The position numbers were made by a program, and so were the translations under genes. From the NCBI GenBank assembly GCA_026027325.1, contig JAMSLZ010000019.1, forward strand, positions 372,001 through 436,000: DNA of 64,000 bases. The letters run 5' to 3'. Below are positions 32,753 through 44,815 of the stretch, piece after piece; the first letter of the stretch is position 1; every line of letters starts with the position of its first letter. The notes under the pieces were generated by a model. It had not been told where the DNA came from and did not search any database. It worked only from the letters and a program-made list of their open reading frames with translations. The stretch comes from Actinomucor elegans (Eukaryota; Mucoromycota; Mucoromycetes; Mucorales; Mucoraceae).

Positions 32753-33348
32753 AGAGATAAAAGATCATCTTTATTCATTTAGCATTATATTTGATATTTA
32801 TATTAATTAAAAAGTTACTGTTGTATTCCACCTACTATCTTGCATCGACATAATAGTAAGGAATCAACTGTTCATTTATGTCATATACGGACTCTATCTG
32901 ATAACCCAATCAGATTAACGAGGCCTGCATAAATACAAGCGATGTGTCATCCTTAGAACTATTAGCCAATAATCATTACAAGAAACACGCGGCATCATAC
33001 TATCGAGTAGTATCGAGTGTATCTCAAGATAAGACCTGAATATCGAATAACGCGTGGGTTATACAATTACAACAATGCGTGGTTGAAAGGTTTATTAGTG
33101 GCTGCTGGGATTGGGCTCCGTTGTACGGCCATGTGTGCTGATAGATTGAATGCTACACTATTAAGCTCTGATGAAATGTATATAAAGAAGACTTGATCCT
33201 GAATTGTGAATAAACATTAGAATAACTTTTACTATCAGGATAGCTGATTCCATTTACTGTCTATTCTTTTATTATTGTATTTTAAATTATATCTCTTGTC
33301 TTTAGCACCGGATATAACAGTTACGCACAAATCTGTGTGTACCTGACA
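32753..33348 (-). repeat. Repeat B LTR split by a solo LTR A (32819-33319)
   Basis: On the minus strand a Gypsy polypurine tract, GGGAGGAAGGTAG, is followed directly by TGTCAGGTACACAC at 33348. After 29 bases the solo LTR A interrupts. The B sequence resumes at 32818 and ends ATCTCT at 32753. The GTTAC target of LTR A lies at 32814-32818 and 33320-33324. B is therefore an unusually short LTR of about 95 bp. Confidence 0.75.
32819..33319 (+). repeat. Solo LTR 'A', target duplication GTTAC
   Basis: The 501-bp LTR starts TGTTGTATTCC and ends GGATATAACA. It differs from the 30080 copy by a few substitutions and small indels. The flanking 5-bp targets are identical. Confidence 0.94.
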
Positions 33349-33395
33349 CTACCTTCCTCCCAAAAAAAAGTACAGATGAAAAGAAAGAAAAATTA

Positions 33396-33976
33396 CTATT
33401 TTGCCCTAGCAAGACGAGGAATGTACCAAGATTTTTGAGGTTTAACACCATCATATTGAACAGCATGTAGACGATCAGTGTGAACCCAGGAATTGTATAG
33501 CTTCCCTTCAATTTCTTGAATCTGATAGATGTTGTAATCTAGATTTGTCTTTACAACCACATATGGCCCCACCCAGTTAAACTCCAGACCTTTCTTTGAT
33601 TCATGTCTAAGCACGACATAATCCCCTTTATTAAAAGTCTGCGTTTTGTGATTCTTGATAACAGCATCCCAACGTTCTTTATCCTTCTTGGCTTGCATGA
33701 TCATTTGCTCCTTGGCCTCGAATCTCTTTCCACGAAGGTCGCGAATGTGAACAAGAACATCTTCCGCCACCAACTCGGGGTCTTCTTCAGTCAAAGGATC
33801 CATAAAAGGGGATGCCGCGAATCACCAGACAAAACCGGTTCTTGACCATAAACTAAGTAGAAGGGACTATATCCAGTGGTAGCATGCTTTCTGATTCGGC
33901 ACGAGAACAATGAAAAACCCACATACTCATCCCATGGATGAATTTGGCTTTTAACGCCGGATATAACACTATGCAC
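33396..33976 (-). pseudogene. Gypsy integrase C-terminal fragment, one frameshift
   Basis: Reading from 33976 down, VKSQIHPWDEY and YSPFYLVYGQEPVL (integrase end) shift frame near 33805. The sequence continues with MDPLTEEDPELV and the GPYVVVKTNLDYNIYQI block, and ends near 33404. It resembles the end of Gypsy E, but it is a different family member on the other strand. Its 3' side leads to the B LTR. All upstream parts are missing. Confidence 0.85.
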
Positions 33977-34482
33977 TCATCAAAGCTTTTTTTTTCTTTT
34001 ATTTTATAATAAAATTCTTATTAGTCTAACAAAAAAAAAGCCTGGGATAACATTGCAACATTTGTACTAAAACCATGAGAGTTCTCTTCTCCAATATAAT
34101 TATATTTTTAATGCTCTTGTCGATCGTTCACTAATGTGCTTTACTCTAACAAGATTTTTGATGATCACATAATTGTTAGTGTTGCATTGAATCCTCATTA
34201 CTCTGTATTACCGTAGACTACATTTCAATAACACGCGTTATTATGATTGTGAACCATAATTGCACCATGGCTTAACTAAGTATTACTGGCAACGATGGGT
34301 AGCGATATTTCGTAGATTTTTGTCTAGTTTTTAACTGAAAAAAAAAAAACCATATCAACTGGTTAGTTTGAATGGTGATACTTTTCATTTGAGACCATTT
34401 ACGATGATTATGTTTATTTAAAAAGAGTCTATTATAGGTACAGAAACAACAACAAAGGGATATTGTACAATATATATATATA
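33977..34482. other. Gene-free stretch between the transposon cluster and the gene-rich part
   Basis: At 33956-33973 the sequence CCGGATATAACACTATG equals the end of LTR A plus the CTATG target seen at 30590. This may be a tiny LTR A leftover. The rest is AT-rich with T and A runs, and I see no gene. Confidence 0.4.
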
Positions 34483-36418
34483 TTAAGAAGAAGTAGGATT
34501 CGAGGAAGTAACGATAGGTTCTTCACCAGCAGCAGCGTTTTGTAACCGTTTTAATCTAGCTTCTTTTCTGTCTTTTTCCTCTTGGTTCTCTTTTGCTTCT
34601 TCTGCCTTTTCTTCTTCTGTCACTTCCGGCAAACCCAATTGCTTTCTTAATGAAGTTAATTCTTGGCGCATCTTTTGCTGCTTTTCATCCTTGCGCCGAT
34701 TATCGTTTTTCAGCCTTAAAATGTACTCGTATGAATGCTGCAAAAGCACTACTTTGCTCATTTGCTTTACATCTTTTTCTTTTGCGTTTCTCAACTCTGT
34801 CCGATCTACTGTGCTGTTTTCGCCTACTTCTTCTTCAATCATGGCATCAATGATCTCCGTACGTAGTGAATCAAAACTCTGCTTTAGTGTATCACGTCGT
34901 TTTTGTTCTGCTGCCTTGTGTGCAGATCGACGATTCTCAATACCAGATTGAATCGTAGTAGAGAAATCAATACCCAAGCTTTTAGCTTTACCTTCTTTAA
35001 GGTTCTCATAGTTGGATTTCGACGTCAAAAGAGCACGTGCTGTTTCTTCTTCGATTGTTGAAAGGCGCTTACCGTTGGGCTGTAGAGAAGGTGATATAAG
35101 CGGCTTTAATGCACGCGGTGATTGCTGAGGTCGTAGACCAGCAGGTGAAGCCAGTAAAGAATCATTAGGATGAAGACCAGGTGAAGAAAAATTAGATTGC
35201 TGAGAAATGCGTCTACGCTTGGATGATTCTGATTTAGGCTTTTTGCTTGTTTCTTCGGGTGGTAACATGGCCGCAGGAAGAACAGGCATATTGTCTACAG
35301 CAGCTGATGATGATGATGGTGACGTTGTTGGTACGCTTGTAGGTGAGTTACGATTATCACCACCTAGTCTCATGAGTAAAGAAGGTGTCGCAGGTGCAAT
35401 GAAGCTATTGTTATTGCTATTGCTGTTGGATGATTTCAATGCAGGTGATCTATTAACAAAAGAAGTGTGCGGTGTCATTGGTTTCAAGGCCAAAGGACTG
35501 TCCATTGGTTTAGATGACTTGGGTACAGCAAATGATCTGGGGCTACTATTGAACTGAGGGCTGGACATGGCAATCTTTTGCTGCAGTGCTTTCTTTGTAT
35601 TCATTCTTGTGTCTTGAGTAAAGTTAACTAATGGGCTCGTATAGCCACTATTTGTACTGCTCAAGATAGGTGATGCTTTTGAAACAGCAGGCCTTAATTG
35701 ATTATGCATATTTCGAAGTTGCTGTTGCTGCCTCTCAATAAAGGCTAATTTTTGCTGTAAAGTGCTTTGATCCCCAATAGAAGAAGAAGAGGAGGATTGT
35801 GCAGGGTGAAGAGCTGGCGAAGATAATGGCGAAAATATGTGATCTGGGTTATTCATATTGACTAGGGATTGATAAGCATGATCATTATAAGTAGGCGCCA
35901 TAGCTGGCGAAACCAATGGTGTAAAGAATTCCTATCAAAAAAATATACGTGAGTATATATCCAGAACCTGTTTCTTCAGCCCTTACTTCCTCATCAGCAA
36001 AATCTTCAAGAGGATTTGACTGGTTAGCATGCTGTACCGGTGTATGATAAGACTGTATCATACTATTTGAGCTATTAATATTGCTATTGTTGGGTTGAGA
36101 AGCAATTTGCAAGGGAGACATATTAAACTCGGGATTGTGTCCAGACAGCACACTGCTATTAGTAAAGCTATCTTCATGTCCATCAGGGCTTAATTGAGGG
36201 ACGGTGAAAGTACTTTGGTGAGTATGGGCATTAGCGTTGTTATGGTTATTTGAATGCGAATTGTATGTAGAGTCATTATTCATAAAATTAAAAAAATCAG
36301 TTGATTCATCAACTGGTTGCTGTTCATTATTGCTATTGTCATTGTTATTTTGGTTGAGTTGATAGTTTTGTTTAAATAATTCTTCATTTTCTTGAAGACT
36401 AAAGGAGCCGAAATCCAT
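34483..36418 (-). CDS. bHLH-leucine zipper transcription factor
   Basis: Exons are 36418-35987 and 35931-34483. They are joined at GTAAGG and a T-rich TGATAG acceptor (55-bp intron), giving 626 aa. The first ~450 residues are Asn/Ser/Pro-rich with many SSP motifs (possible kinase sites). The basic region RRSAHKAAEQKRR is near residue 480. It is followed by helix 1, an acidic loop (EEEVGENSTVDRTE), helix 2 (VVLLQHSYEYILRL) and a zipper rich in Lys/Glu. The H..EQKRR basic region suggests binding to E-box DNA as a dimer in the nucleus, as in Mlx or Ino4-type factors. The SREBP-type tyrosine is absent. The exact orthologue is not determined. Confidence 0.88.
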
Positions 36419-38163
36419 GATATGAAGAACAAAAAGGCTTTTTTTCTGATTACCATAGAGGCGTCTAAAAGAAAGAAAAAGATCTCGATAAAAGATTTGA
36501 TTGGTTCATCTGTATTTCCTTGATTTTGAAAGAAAAAAATATAGATGTTTAAAAAATAAGACCAGCTTGATAATCAAAACAAAGGAACTGTCCTTAAGAG
36601 TAATATTGAGTCCTCTTTAGATTTCTTATGCCTTAAATAATGTAGCTATCCTTTTTTTTAATACTCATGTTCAAAATTCCAGAGCGATGGCAATTCATGA
36701 TCCTGATTGAATTTGGGAAAATAAAGTATATCCTTGCCTAAGACGCATGCCTAAAAATCAATTCGCTTCGTGCGTTGACTTATCTTACTTTTGAATAATA
36801 ATGATGCAGCCATTACATGTCGGGTAGTAGGTTTTTATATTCAATGATTGCCTTACATTATCTGAATCAATGTTTATCCTCTGGGAGCATCTGCACTTGT
36901 AATTAAATGTTTAAGCAAAAAATTCGTCTTGCCATTTCCTTAGATTTTTGAACTACTTTACACTACAAATAATTGCTGTGTCAGCATATATAAGACACCA
37001 CTCGTATTAACTAGTGTTGAGATGTAGTTTTCAAAATCAATTAATTGTAGAAAAGTACATCTGGACCTACATATCTATATTTTTTGAGAATATGTACTAG
37101 TTGATTTATTAAAAATTTAACAAAGGGCTTCCAGGCAAGGAAGTTGGTAACCATTATAACCAGCAGTAGTTGTACAGATATGTTTTTTGATATTTGGATG
37201 TCCCTTGAAAATATATAGTATTATTTATAAATATACGAATATAACAAGGAAATCTGAACTATAGTTATACGCAAAGAAACAACTCATTGATGAATGACTA
37301 GGTGGTTGCAAGTCATTAATAACAGTGGTATTGCAACACTTTGACAAGAACGTCTTGGCCAGACTAAGCATCCAACGTCAATTATACTTAACAATATTAT
37401 ATGAATATCTTAGTAATTACTCTTATGTCATTATCATTTAAGAATAGTTTGGCAATAATATAAATAAAGGATCGTCCTATATTACAAATATTACAGGTAT
37501 ACATGTCGTCGTCGATGTTTAATTAGTTAGCTGTAATTAAACATTGTGCTAATAATTACAGTTTACAAACATTATGAAGCCTGTCATTGGATAGCGGTGA
37601 ATAAGCATGTAATACGACGCCTTGGTCAAATCAGCAATCTTATATAGCGAGACCTGTTCATTAAAGCAATATTAACTACTATATCTCTTGATACAGCTTA
37701 TAGAGAAGAATGAAATGTGTCAAATGGTATGATAGCAACGTAAAATTCTATGAACATTGTTCGGATTTTGCTTATTTATGACTATTATTAGCTAGACATT
37801 CAAATGGAAGGTATTTTGTAAGAAAAAAAAACCCCCCTATATACTTGTTTACTTGATGAATATTCTTGGTTTGGGATTATATGTCAAAAGCTATAATCTG
37901 CACTATCACCACGATCTGAGTTTATTTCGAATTGAAGCAAAGGTAGTACCTTACAAAAGATGTAGGTTGGATCTAGTCACAATTTCGTATAAGTACACTG
38001 ATCCTAGGTTTCTTACAAGTTCTCTTTCCTCTTACCCTTCACCTAAACAAAAACAGCTCTTTACATTAACTTTTGAGGACAGCTATTCATAAACGCGTCA
38101 ATAAACAACTGAAAGCCAAAGGCAAGATACACACCGAGGAAAAAAAAAAAAAAACGAAACAAG
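36419..38163. other. Divergent intergenic region between the bHLH gene and EDC3
   Basis: About 1.7 kb of AT-rich DNA separates two genes that point away from each other, so both promoters should lie here. A 79-codon frame at 37853-38092 looks like chance. A run of A precedes the EDC3 start. Confidence 0.6.
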
Positions 38164-40006
38164 ATGACAGATGCGTTCTTGGGCTTGAAAGTATTAGTAC
38201 TGTTACATTCCGGAGTCAAACTTGAAGGCACAGTCTCTCAAATAGAGGCTTCGAACCATCAAATGACACTAAAAGACGGTAATGAATATACAGATTGCAG
38301 CTCTTTACCAAAGGTTTTCTAACATACTATATAGTGACCTTATATTTTTACGGCCAAGCACCTCATTACACGCCTGTTTATGGAGTCGTTGGTAAAGATA
38401 TCAAAGACTTGCAAGTTTTTACCTTAGCACAGGAGCCACAAACACCTCAGACAAATCATGATAATACAAAGCCAAAGCTTTTAGATCATCATGTACTAGA
38501 GCAAGTTCCTCCTCCGCCTTTTTCCTCTACCACGCAACAGTCAAATCAAAACAAGGTAAATCTGAAGATGTTTCCATAACAAAAATAATTTAATCTGATA
38601 CTTGTTTGAAAAAAAAAAAGGCTTTGACACCTATTAAATCAGTATCAAAATGTAAAGTATATATAAAGTAAAGGAACTATACATAATTTCTAAATTCTGA
38701 ATATTGTTATTAGCCCGAAAACTCAAGCAACAACAACAGCAGCAGCAACAGCAGCAGCAAATCCAAACACCTAATCGTAAAAGAAACGTTGTAAGCGATG
38801 GTTGGGCTGGTGAAGATGTAAATATATTTCGAGAGGAAGAATTTGATTTTCAAAAGAATTTGGATATGTTTGATAAAGCAAAAGTGTTTGCAGAGATCAG
38901 AGTAAGTGTGATTGGAATATGTCTTTGTGTGTGTGTGTGTGCATGGCATTCATCATTTCATGTAGGAATCAGATGAAACAGCACCAGAAGAACTATTGGT
39001 CACCTTAAATCGATTACCACAAAAGAAGATCAACTTGTTGCCTACTGAAAATGTACTTGATTCAATGGAACATACGCCTTATCATGATGATGATGATGAT
39101 GAAGAAGATGAAGATATTGGCCTTGGAGATGAAAGTGATGATGATTCTCAGACACCTGATGAATATACATCGAGAAGAAGAAGAGCAAGAAGAAGAAAGA
39201 CGAATCAAACCAAACGTAATCCTTTGCTAGTGAAAAAAACAACCAAGATTGTTACTGCCAAAGGCGGTATTCTCTGTCCTTCCGTATCTCCTTTACAAAT
39301 GGCTCATGTTGAACATGAATGTACACAGAATTCGAGTAGTTTTGAAGAACTGGCTATAGAGAATGGCGGCCGAGGTTCTTGTCTATTGATCTTACAAGTA
39401 CTAAGTCAAATGGATGTAGTTTCTCCTTCCGTCATCATTTTGGTTGGCAATAACAAGAATGGTGCCTTAGGTTTAGTAGCAGCGCGCCATTTGATCAATC
39501 ATGGTTGCATGGTCACTGTCTGTATCACTACGCCTCATCAATATCTATGCAGTGCTGTTCTTAAATACGAAGCGATGGCAAGAAAGTTTGGCGCTGAAGT
39601 GACTTATTCTACAAATGAACTTAGTCAAGCTGATTTAGTGGTAGATGCTATCTTGGGATGTGAAGACAAATTGGTGGATATTCAAGAACATGCACCTACC
39701 TATGAAGGCGTATGTAAATCATTATATTGGGCCAATCATCAAGATAAACCTGTACTATCAATTGACTTTCCTAGCGGTATGGATGCAAGCACAGGCATCT
39801 CTCAACATGATGAGCATAGAATCCATCACCCAACTTGGACCATTTGTCTAGGCGCGCCAAAGACAGGCTGTAAAGGGTTGAATATTACTGGAAAGCTGTA
39901 TCTAGTTGATATTGGTATACCTCGATTATGTTGGAAACGTGTTGGTATTAAAGGTAACACTATACCTTGGGGTGCTGATTTTTTGGTAGCATTAGAATAC
40001 GATTAA
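38164..40006 (+). CDS. EDC3: Enhancer of mRNA decapping 3 (Edc3)
   Basis: Exons are 38164-38278, 38335-38555, about 38728-38901 and 38966-40006, giving 516 aa. An LSm domain occupies residues 1-~75 (MTDAFLGLKVLVLLHSGVKL). A polyglutamine run follows at ~113-123, then the FDF motif (EEFDFQKNLDMFDK, ~145), which binds the DEAD-box helicase Dhh1. An acidic and Arg-rich linker leads to a YjeF_N domain from ~265 (VIILVGNNKNGALGLVAARHL). Edc3 scaffolds Dcp1/Dcp2 in cytoplasmic P bodies. The acceptor of exon 3 is uncertain: TTATTAG (38713) breaks the frame, while ACTCAAG (38727) keeps it. Confidence 0.92.
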
Positions 40007-40072
40007 TATAAAAAGCAAAGACTTTCAACATAACAAGAGGGGGTTTTTTTTTTAATTATTTATTCATTTAAA

Positions 40073-41222
40073 CTATCGGTCATAGTTTGAAATAGAACTT
40101 GCTCGTACATCGCTTTCTCTTGAGCAGCGAATGGCAATACTATCATTTGGGTTATGGGATAATATATCATCTTCATGACTGTATTCTTGCGAAGAAGAAG
40201 AAGAAGGGTATGTACTATAAGATGATTGAGAACAGGATTCATAAACAGAGAATCCTTGGCTGTCTTGATATGATTGCTGAGATGAAAAGCCTTCATCTGT
40301 TGATTGACTTGCAGATCTTTCTAACTTGCGACGTTTATACCATTGATGCTTTCGTTCTTGCGCTTTTAGTTTGCTGATTTCTTTAGTGAGCTTGACCTTG
40401 GTTTCCTCATAACGGATCATTTCTGCTTCCAAAGCCAGTTGTGTCAATTGATCTCGACGTACTCCGTCTGATAGTTGATTTTCGGTTGCCTGTCGACATT
40501 TGAGTGCATGATCTACTTGCTGCTGTAACGATTCAATTTTTTCAAGCCGTTTATCAGACATGCGTTGTGCGTTTTCTTGTCTTTTAGCTAATATCTGCTG
40601 CTGTTGTGTTTCTGTATCATCAGTCAATAAAGAACATGTCTTGGTGATAACGGCATGATCATCTTTTAGTTTTGACCGACTGGATCCCCGCTTGTATCGA
40701 TATCCATCTTCTAGTAGTTTCTTTTTGGCTAGATCAAACAAATCGCCTTTTTTCGAAATAAGCAAAGGGTTATCCAGAGCCAGCTGGAGGGATGCACGAT
40801 TGATGGCTTCCTCATAGGAAGTTAACGGTCGATTCTTCTTTTTACCGTATATAATAGCATGCGATTCAATAAATTCACGCGTCGAAGGTGTAGCAGACTA
40901 GTAGTATAATATCAAGTTAGTTCGCCAATGAAGACACATGTAGGTTTTGTGACTTTACAGCATGCTTACTGACGGATACTGTTGTTACTTCGATACTGTT
41001 CTTTTGCTGCTCAAAAGACATTTTCAGTTCTCTAATAGCTTTTTTGAATTTGATACTGTGAAATGGTAGCATATCAAGTGCAGATAGAAATTCTGCCAAC
41101 TCTTGATCATTGAACTGAATGAGCTGTGGTAGATCTTGGTCTGTGGCTCCAGCCTTTATAAAAGTTTCATGGTATTGTTGGAGTTGTAATGAGTTGAGAA
41201 AACTTTGTAAGCTTTTGTCCAT
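40073..41222 (-). CDS. SAM-like (NAB-type) domain protein with coiled coil
   Basis: Exons are 41222-40938 and 40897-40073. The intron is only 40 bp (GTGTCT donor, CTAAC branch, TACTAG acceptor), and the product is 369 aa. Residues ~5-70 (FLNSLQLQQYHETFIKAG, ALDMLPFHSIKFKKAI) resemble SAM or the first conserved region of NAB co-repressors. A second block (REFIESHAIIYG ... AINRASLQLALDNP ... GYRYKRG) is followed by a long coiled coil (~190-290) and a Ser/Gln-rich tail. It is probably nuclear and protein-binding. The NAB link rests on motif resemblance only. It is convergent with EDC3 across a 66-bp gap. Confidence 0.75.
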
Positions 41223-44200
41223 CTTGAGGGTATGAAAATATAATAAAATAAAGGACTTGTTTTTTATAGCAAAAATCTCTCACTTTATATGAATGCACAC
41301 GAAAAGAGGGTCAAATCATCAAGACGTTGCCTTGGGTGTCCGTCTTTTTGACTAATTTCACATCCGAGAAATTTTTAGGACCATTCAGCCAATCAAGTTG
41401 GAAAATTTTGCTGGACACCTGACATAACATTTGTTCTCGTCTGGCAAGAACAGTCTCCTCAAGCTGATAAATTTTTGGAAAATTTCTGGATATGCAACTT
41501 GTAATTGAACTATTCCAGTCGTGACTCTTAGATCGGCTGGAATGATATTATAGTGTACGTACTTGGTGTAGTTGTCGTTCATTTGACGGTTATTGCATTA
41601 GAACCACTATAATTTCGTACGACAAGAGCAAAACTATGAATGCGCGAATTTTGTAAATGCATCTAGCCTGAAAGAATAAACCTTTTTATGCCTATTTTTT
41701 TTTAAGAAAAATATATAATCCCATTCTCACCTATAGATACCAAGTTTTCCTTTTTTTGTTGTTGCTTATCAAGAGTTGATATGCATTGCAAAAGGGGCTA
41801 GAGTGTAAACATGTAGCTGGTAGATCACTTGTAACGACCAGAAACATCATTGGAGCACTATAGAAGCGGACTGACGGCCACCTTCAATTTGAGAAATAGA
41901 GGAGCGCTAAAGATTATCCAATCTGATTGGTTGATGCATACATCCCTTACTCTTGAGTGATCAATCAAATTTTGGTATAAAAAAATAGATAAAAAAATAT
42001 CAATGAATCCTATAAATTGTAGTACAAAGTCATAATGAAATAGGACTTGCAGCTGTCGCTTATTCAATCAGATATAGCAACGAATACATCACTGTCACCA
42101 GCATTGCTAGTGCGAGTATCCGAGATATTATTGGCTAGCGATAATTGCTAATCGATACGTCCACGTTTTGACTGTAGAGATTAACTGAGTTTGTCCTTTA
42201 ATTTTAATAAAAATAAATGTCGCAAAACATTTATTTAAATACTTCAATTGATCGTTATATCGGAGAAATTCAGTCATTGTTCTGTATAATAATAATATCA
42301 TCGACAATATGGGAAAAGGGCTTAAGTTCTCTTAGATATACTATATCTACAATAACTATAATATAAGATTCTCCATTTTCAATATCGATACATTTCTCGA
42401 GCAATCCTCGTTTAATGTCATATGGGATAATTAGAAGAGGTTTAAAATGGGTTGCCACATTCACTAGAACTTTCATAATACAGACTTTTAATGATCAAAT
42501 CTCTCAATCGCTCTCAGTTTGAAATTGCATCAGATGATTAGTGTTACATGCTAAAAATGAGCTATTGAATTTACTACAGCCTTGGTTTAACAACATTAAA
42601 ATCAGTGTAGTAGTGTATTCTTTAATTGTTAATTTACGGGTACAAGCAGGGAAACATATCTTTAACAATGAGCTGTTACATGTAAATCGCAACTGTAGTG
42701 ATTATGGACCTTATATGATATTGATACCCCGATTAACTAACTCAGCTGTAAAAGGCGACCATTGATCTTCAGCTCTAGACTAGTATAATATATAAACCTT
42801 CCGCATTAAGGTACTAGGCAATTAAGTGATTGACACTAACCACTAAGATACATTCGCTATTGCAAATGGTCTAAGCTAGAAAACATATAAATACAGAGTA
42901 AAACTCATAGCTAGAAAACTATCTGATTATCAATAAACTAGAAGCTTACTTGGTTTATCAAAGACTTGCTCTAGTTATACATTTCATACCTTACAAATAT
43001 TACAGCAACGTACCATTTATTTTGTTTTTGTTTTCGTTTTTGTCTAATAAGCATTATTAAAGGCTTTCAGAGGAATTAGAGGAATAGGGCTCAAGTTTTT
43101 CTGTCACTTTCAGCTACAAGAGATGTCATGAAAGCGAAATGACCATATAAAAATGCTATTATGGTTCGTTAAGCATTTGATGGCGTTTATTGGTTACTGG
43201 CACTTGCTTAAATTTGCTAATTTGGGCAATATTAGCGTTTATGCAACAAACAAAGAGTAAATACGTACATTGGGATGTGACAAACAAGGTTCTGTGATAA
43301 ACTATGCTACCACAATGTCTTTCATATTGGTTAAAAAATGTCCAAAGTACACCATTTCTTGATCATCGGTAATTTAAAAATAATTTGTTGCTGCTGTTAA
43401 GATCTGCTACGCTTACATACGATAATTGGTACGATTTCTGATCATTTCTATATATATATATATATAGCAATCGTTGCATATAAACGAACCATGGTTTAGT
43501 AGCACTTATAGAAAGCTGAGTAACATATTGAGTAATGTTAAATATTGTTTGAAGCTTCTTTCAATTAAAAGAGTTATCTTTGATATAAATTTGATTTGAA
43601 TACTTTAACCACAGCCAGGACTTCAGCATATAGCATATTAAAAAAATACTCAAAAGCATTATTCATTTATACTGCTAATAGAGAATGCCTCCAAAATATC
43701 ATCTTTGCTCTTCACAATAATAATAAAATAAGTATTAAAAATTTAAGGCTAAGGGAGTACCTCCTTACACTTTTTTCTTCTTCAGAAATCGGGATTTCTC
43801 AACGCCAAGTTTGATGTTGCATCTAGTAACCAGTACATTTTCAAAATGAACTATTACATCCATCAGAAATACTATGTAACTAAAATACAATGCTCATACT
43901 CTGCTTTAATGATTGGCTGTCAGCTGCCTGCATTTCTATATGACACTTGATTTAATGATCGCCTAACTGACTTTAGTTTAATAATGTATCTAATAGTAAC
44001 TAATACATGCTTAAAATATGCTACTGTATCAATTAAGTCATTGTTTAGCTGCAACGACATCAATGTATTCTACTTGCTAATAACTAGCAGTAAATTATGT
44101 GTATTATAAATAACATTAGTCAATTCTTGATCTCTCGACTGATTTTGGCCAAATGCCGAGCTTATTAGCAACCCATGCTCAAAATGAGCCATTGCATTTG

Positions 44201-44815
44201 CTTAAACTTCCATTCAACTCTAATTCTTTCTTGTTGCATTTCAATATCGTGTATATTCATTGGTTCATAGCGCTCGATCACCAAACGATCGTTGTTGATT
44301 TGGTAATGTTTGGTCGAGAACAGGCATCCTTGCAAAAAAAAATGAAGTAATCGTGTTTATATTTTGTGCTTGATCGCATAACCCATAAAGGAGTTATTTT
44401 CAATCCTTGAGCAGTACTCAAAAAGATATCTTGAGTTATATATATATATATATATATAAAATATTAGACATTCGTATGTTCAAGAAAGGAACTGCATCTA
44501 AAACAAAACAAGGTTCGAAACAAATAGAGGGCCATTTTTCTTGTACAACAGCATGACTAGACGGCATTGCTTGAGATGCCAACCGCTTTTCTTTCCTTCT
44601 TTCACGAAAAAAAAAAAATCTATGTCATTGCTTGGATACGTTATCATATTCTTTCTATTTAGTTGCAGTTACGCTCTTAGTGTTACAGCTTTATTTCTAC
44701 CCAAATGGTAATAAAGAGTTTCTTTTTATTATGGATGTTTTGGCTCTAAAAAAATCCGTGTAAATCTATAGGATCACTCTGATGGTTCAAAGTCCACATT
44801 ATTCTGAGACAAGCT
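41223..44815. other. Long AT-rich intergenic region
   Basis: Nearly 3.6 kb holds no convincing gene on either strand. Short frames at 41385-41582, 42270-42476 and 43596-43814 lack family signals. TA microsatellites occur at 43448-43466 and 44437-44458. No copy of the LTRs found to the left is visible. Confidence 0.55.
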
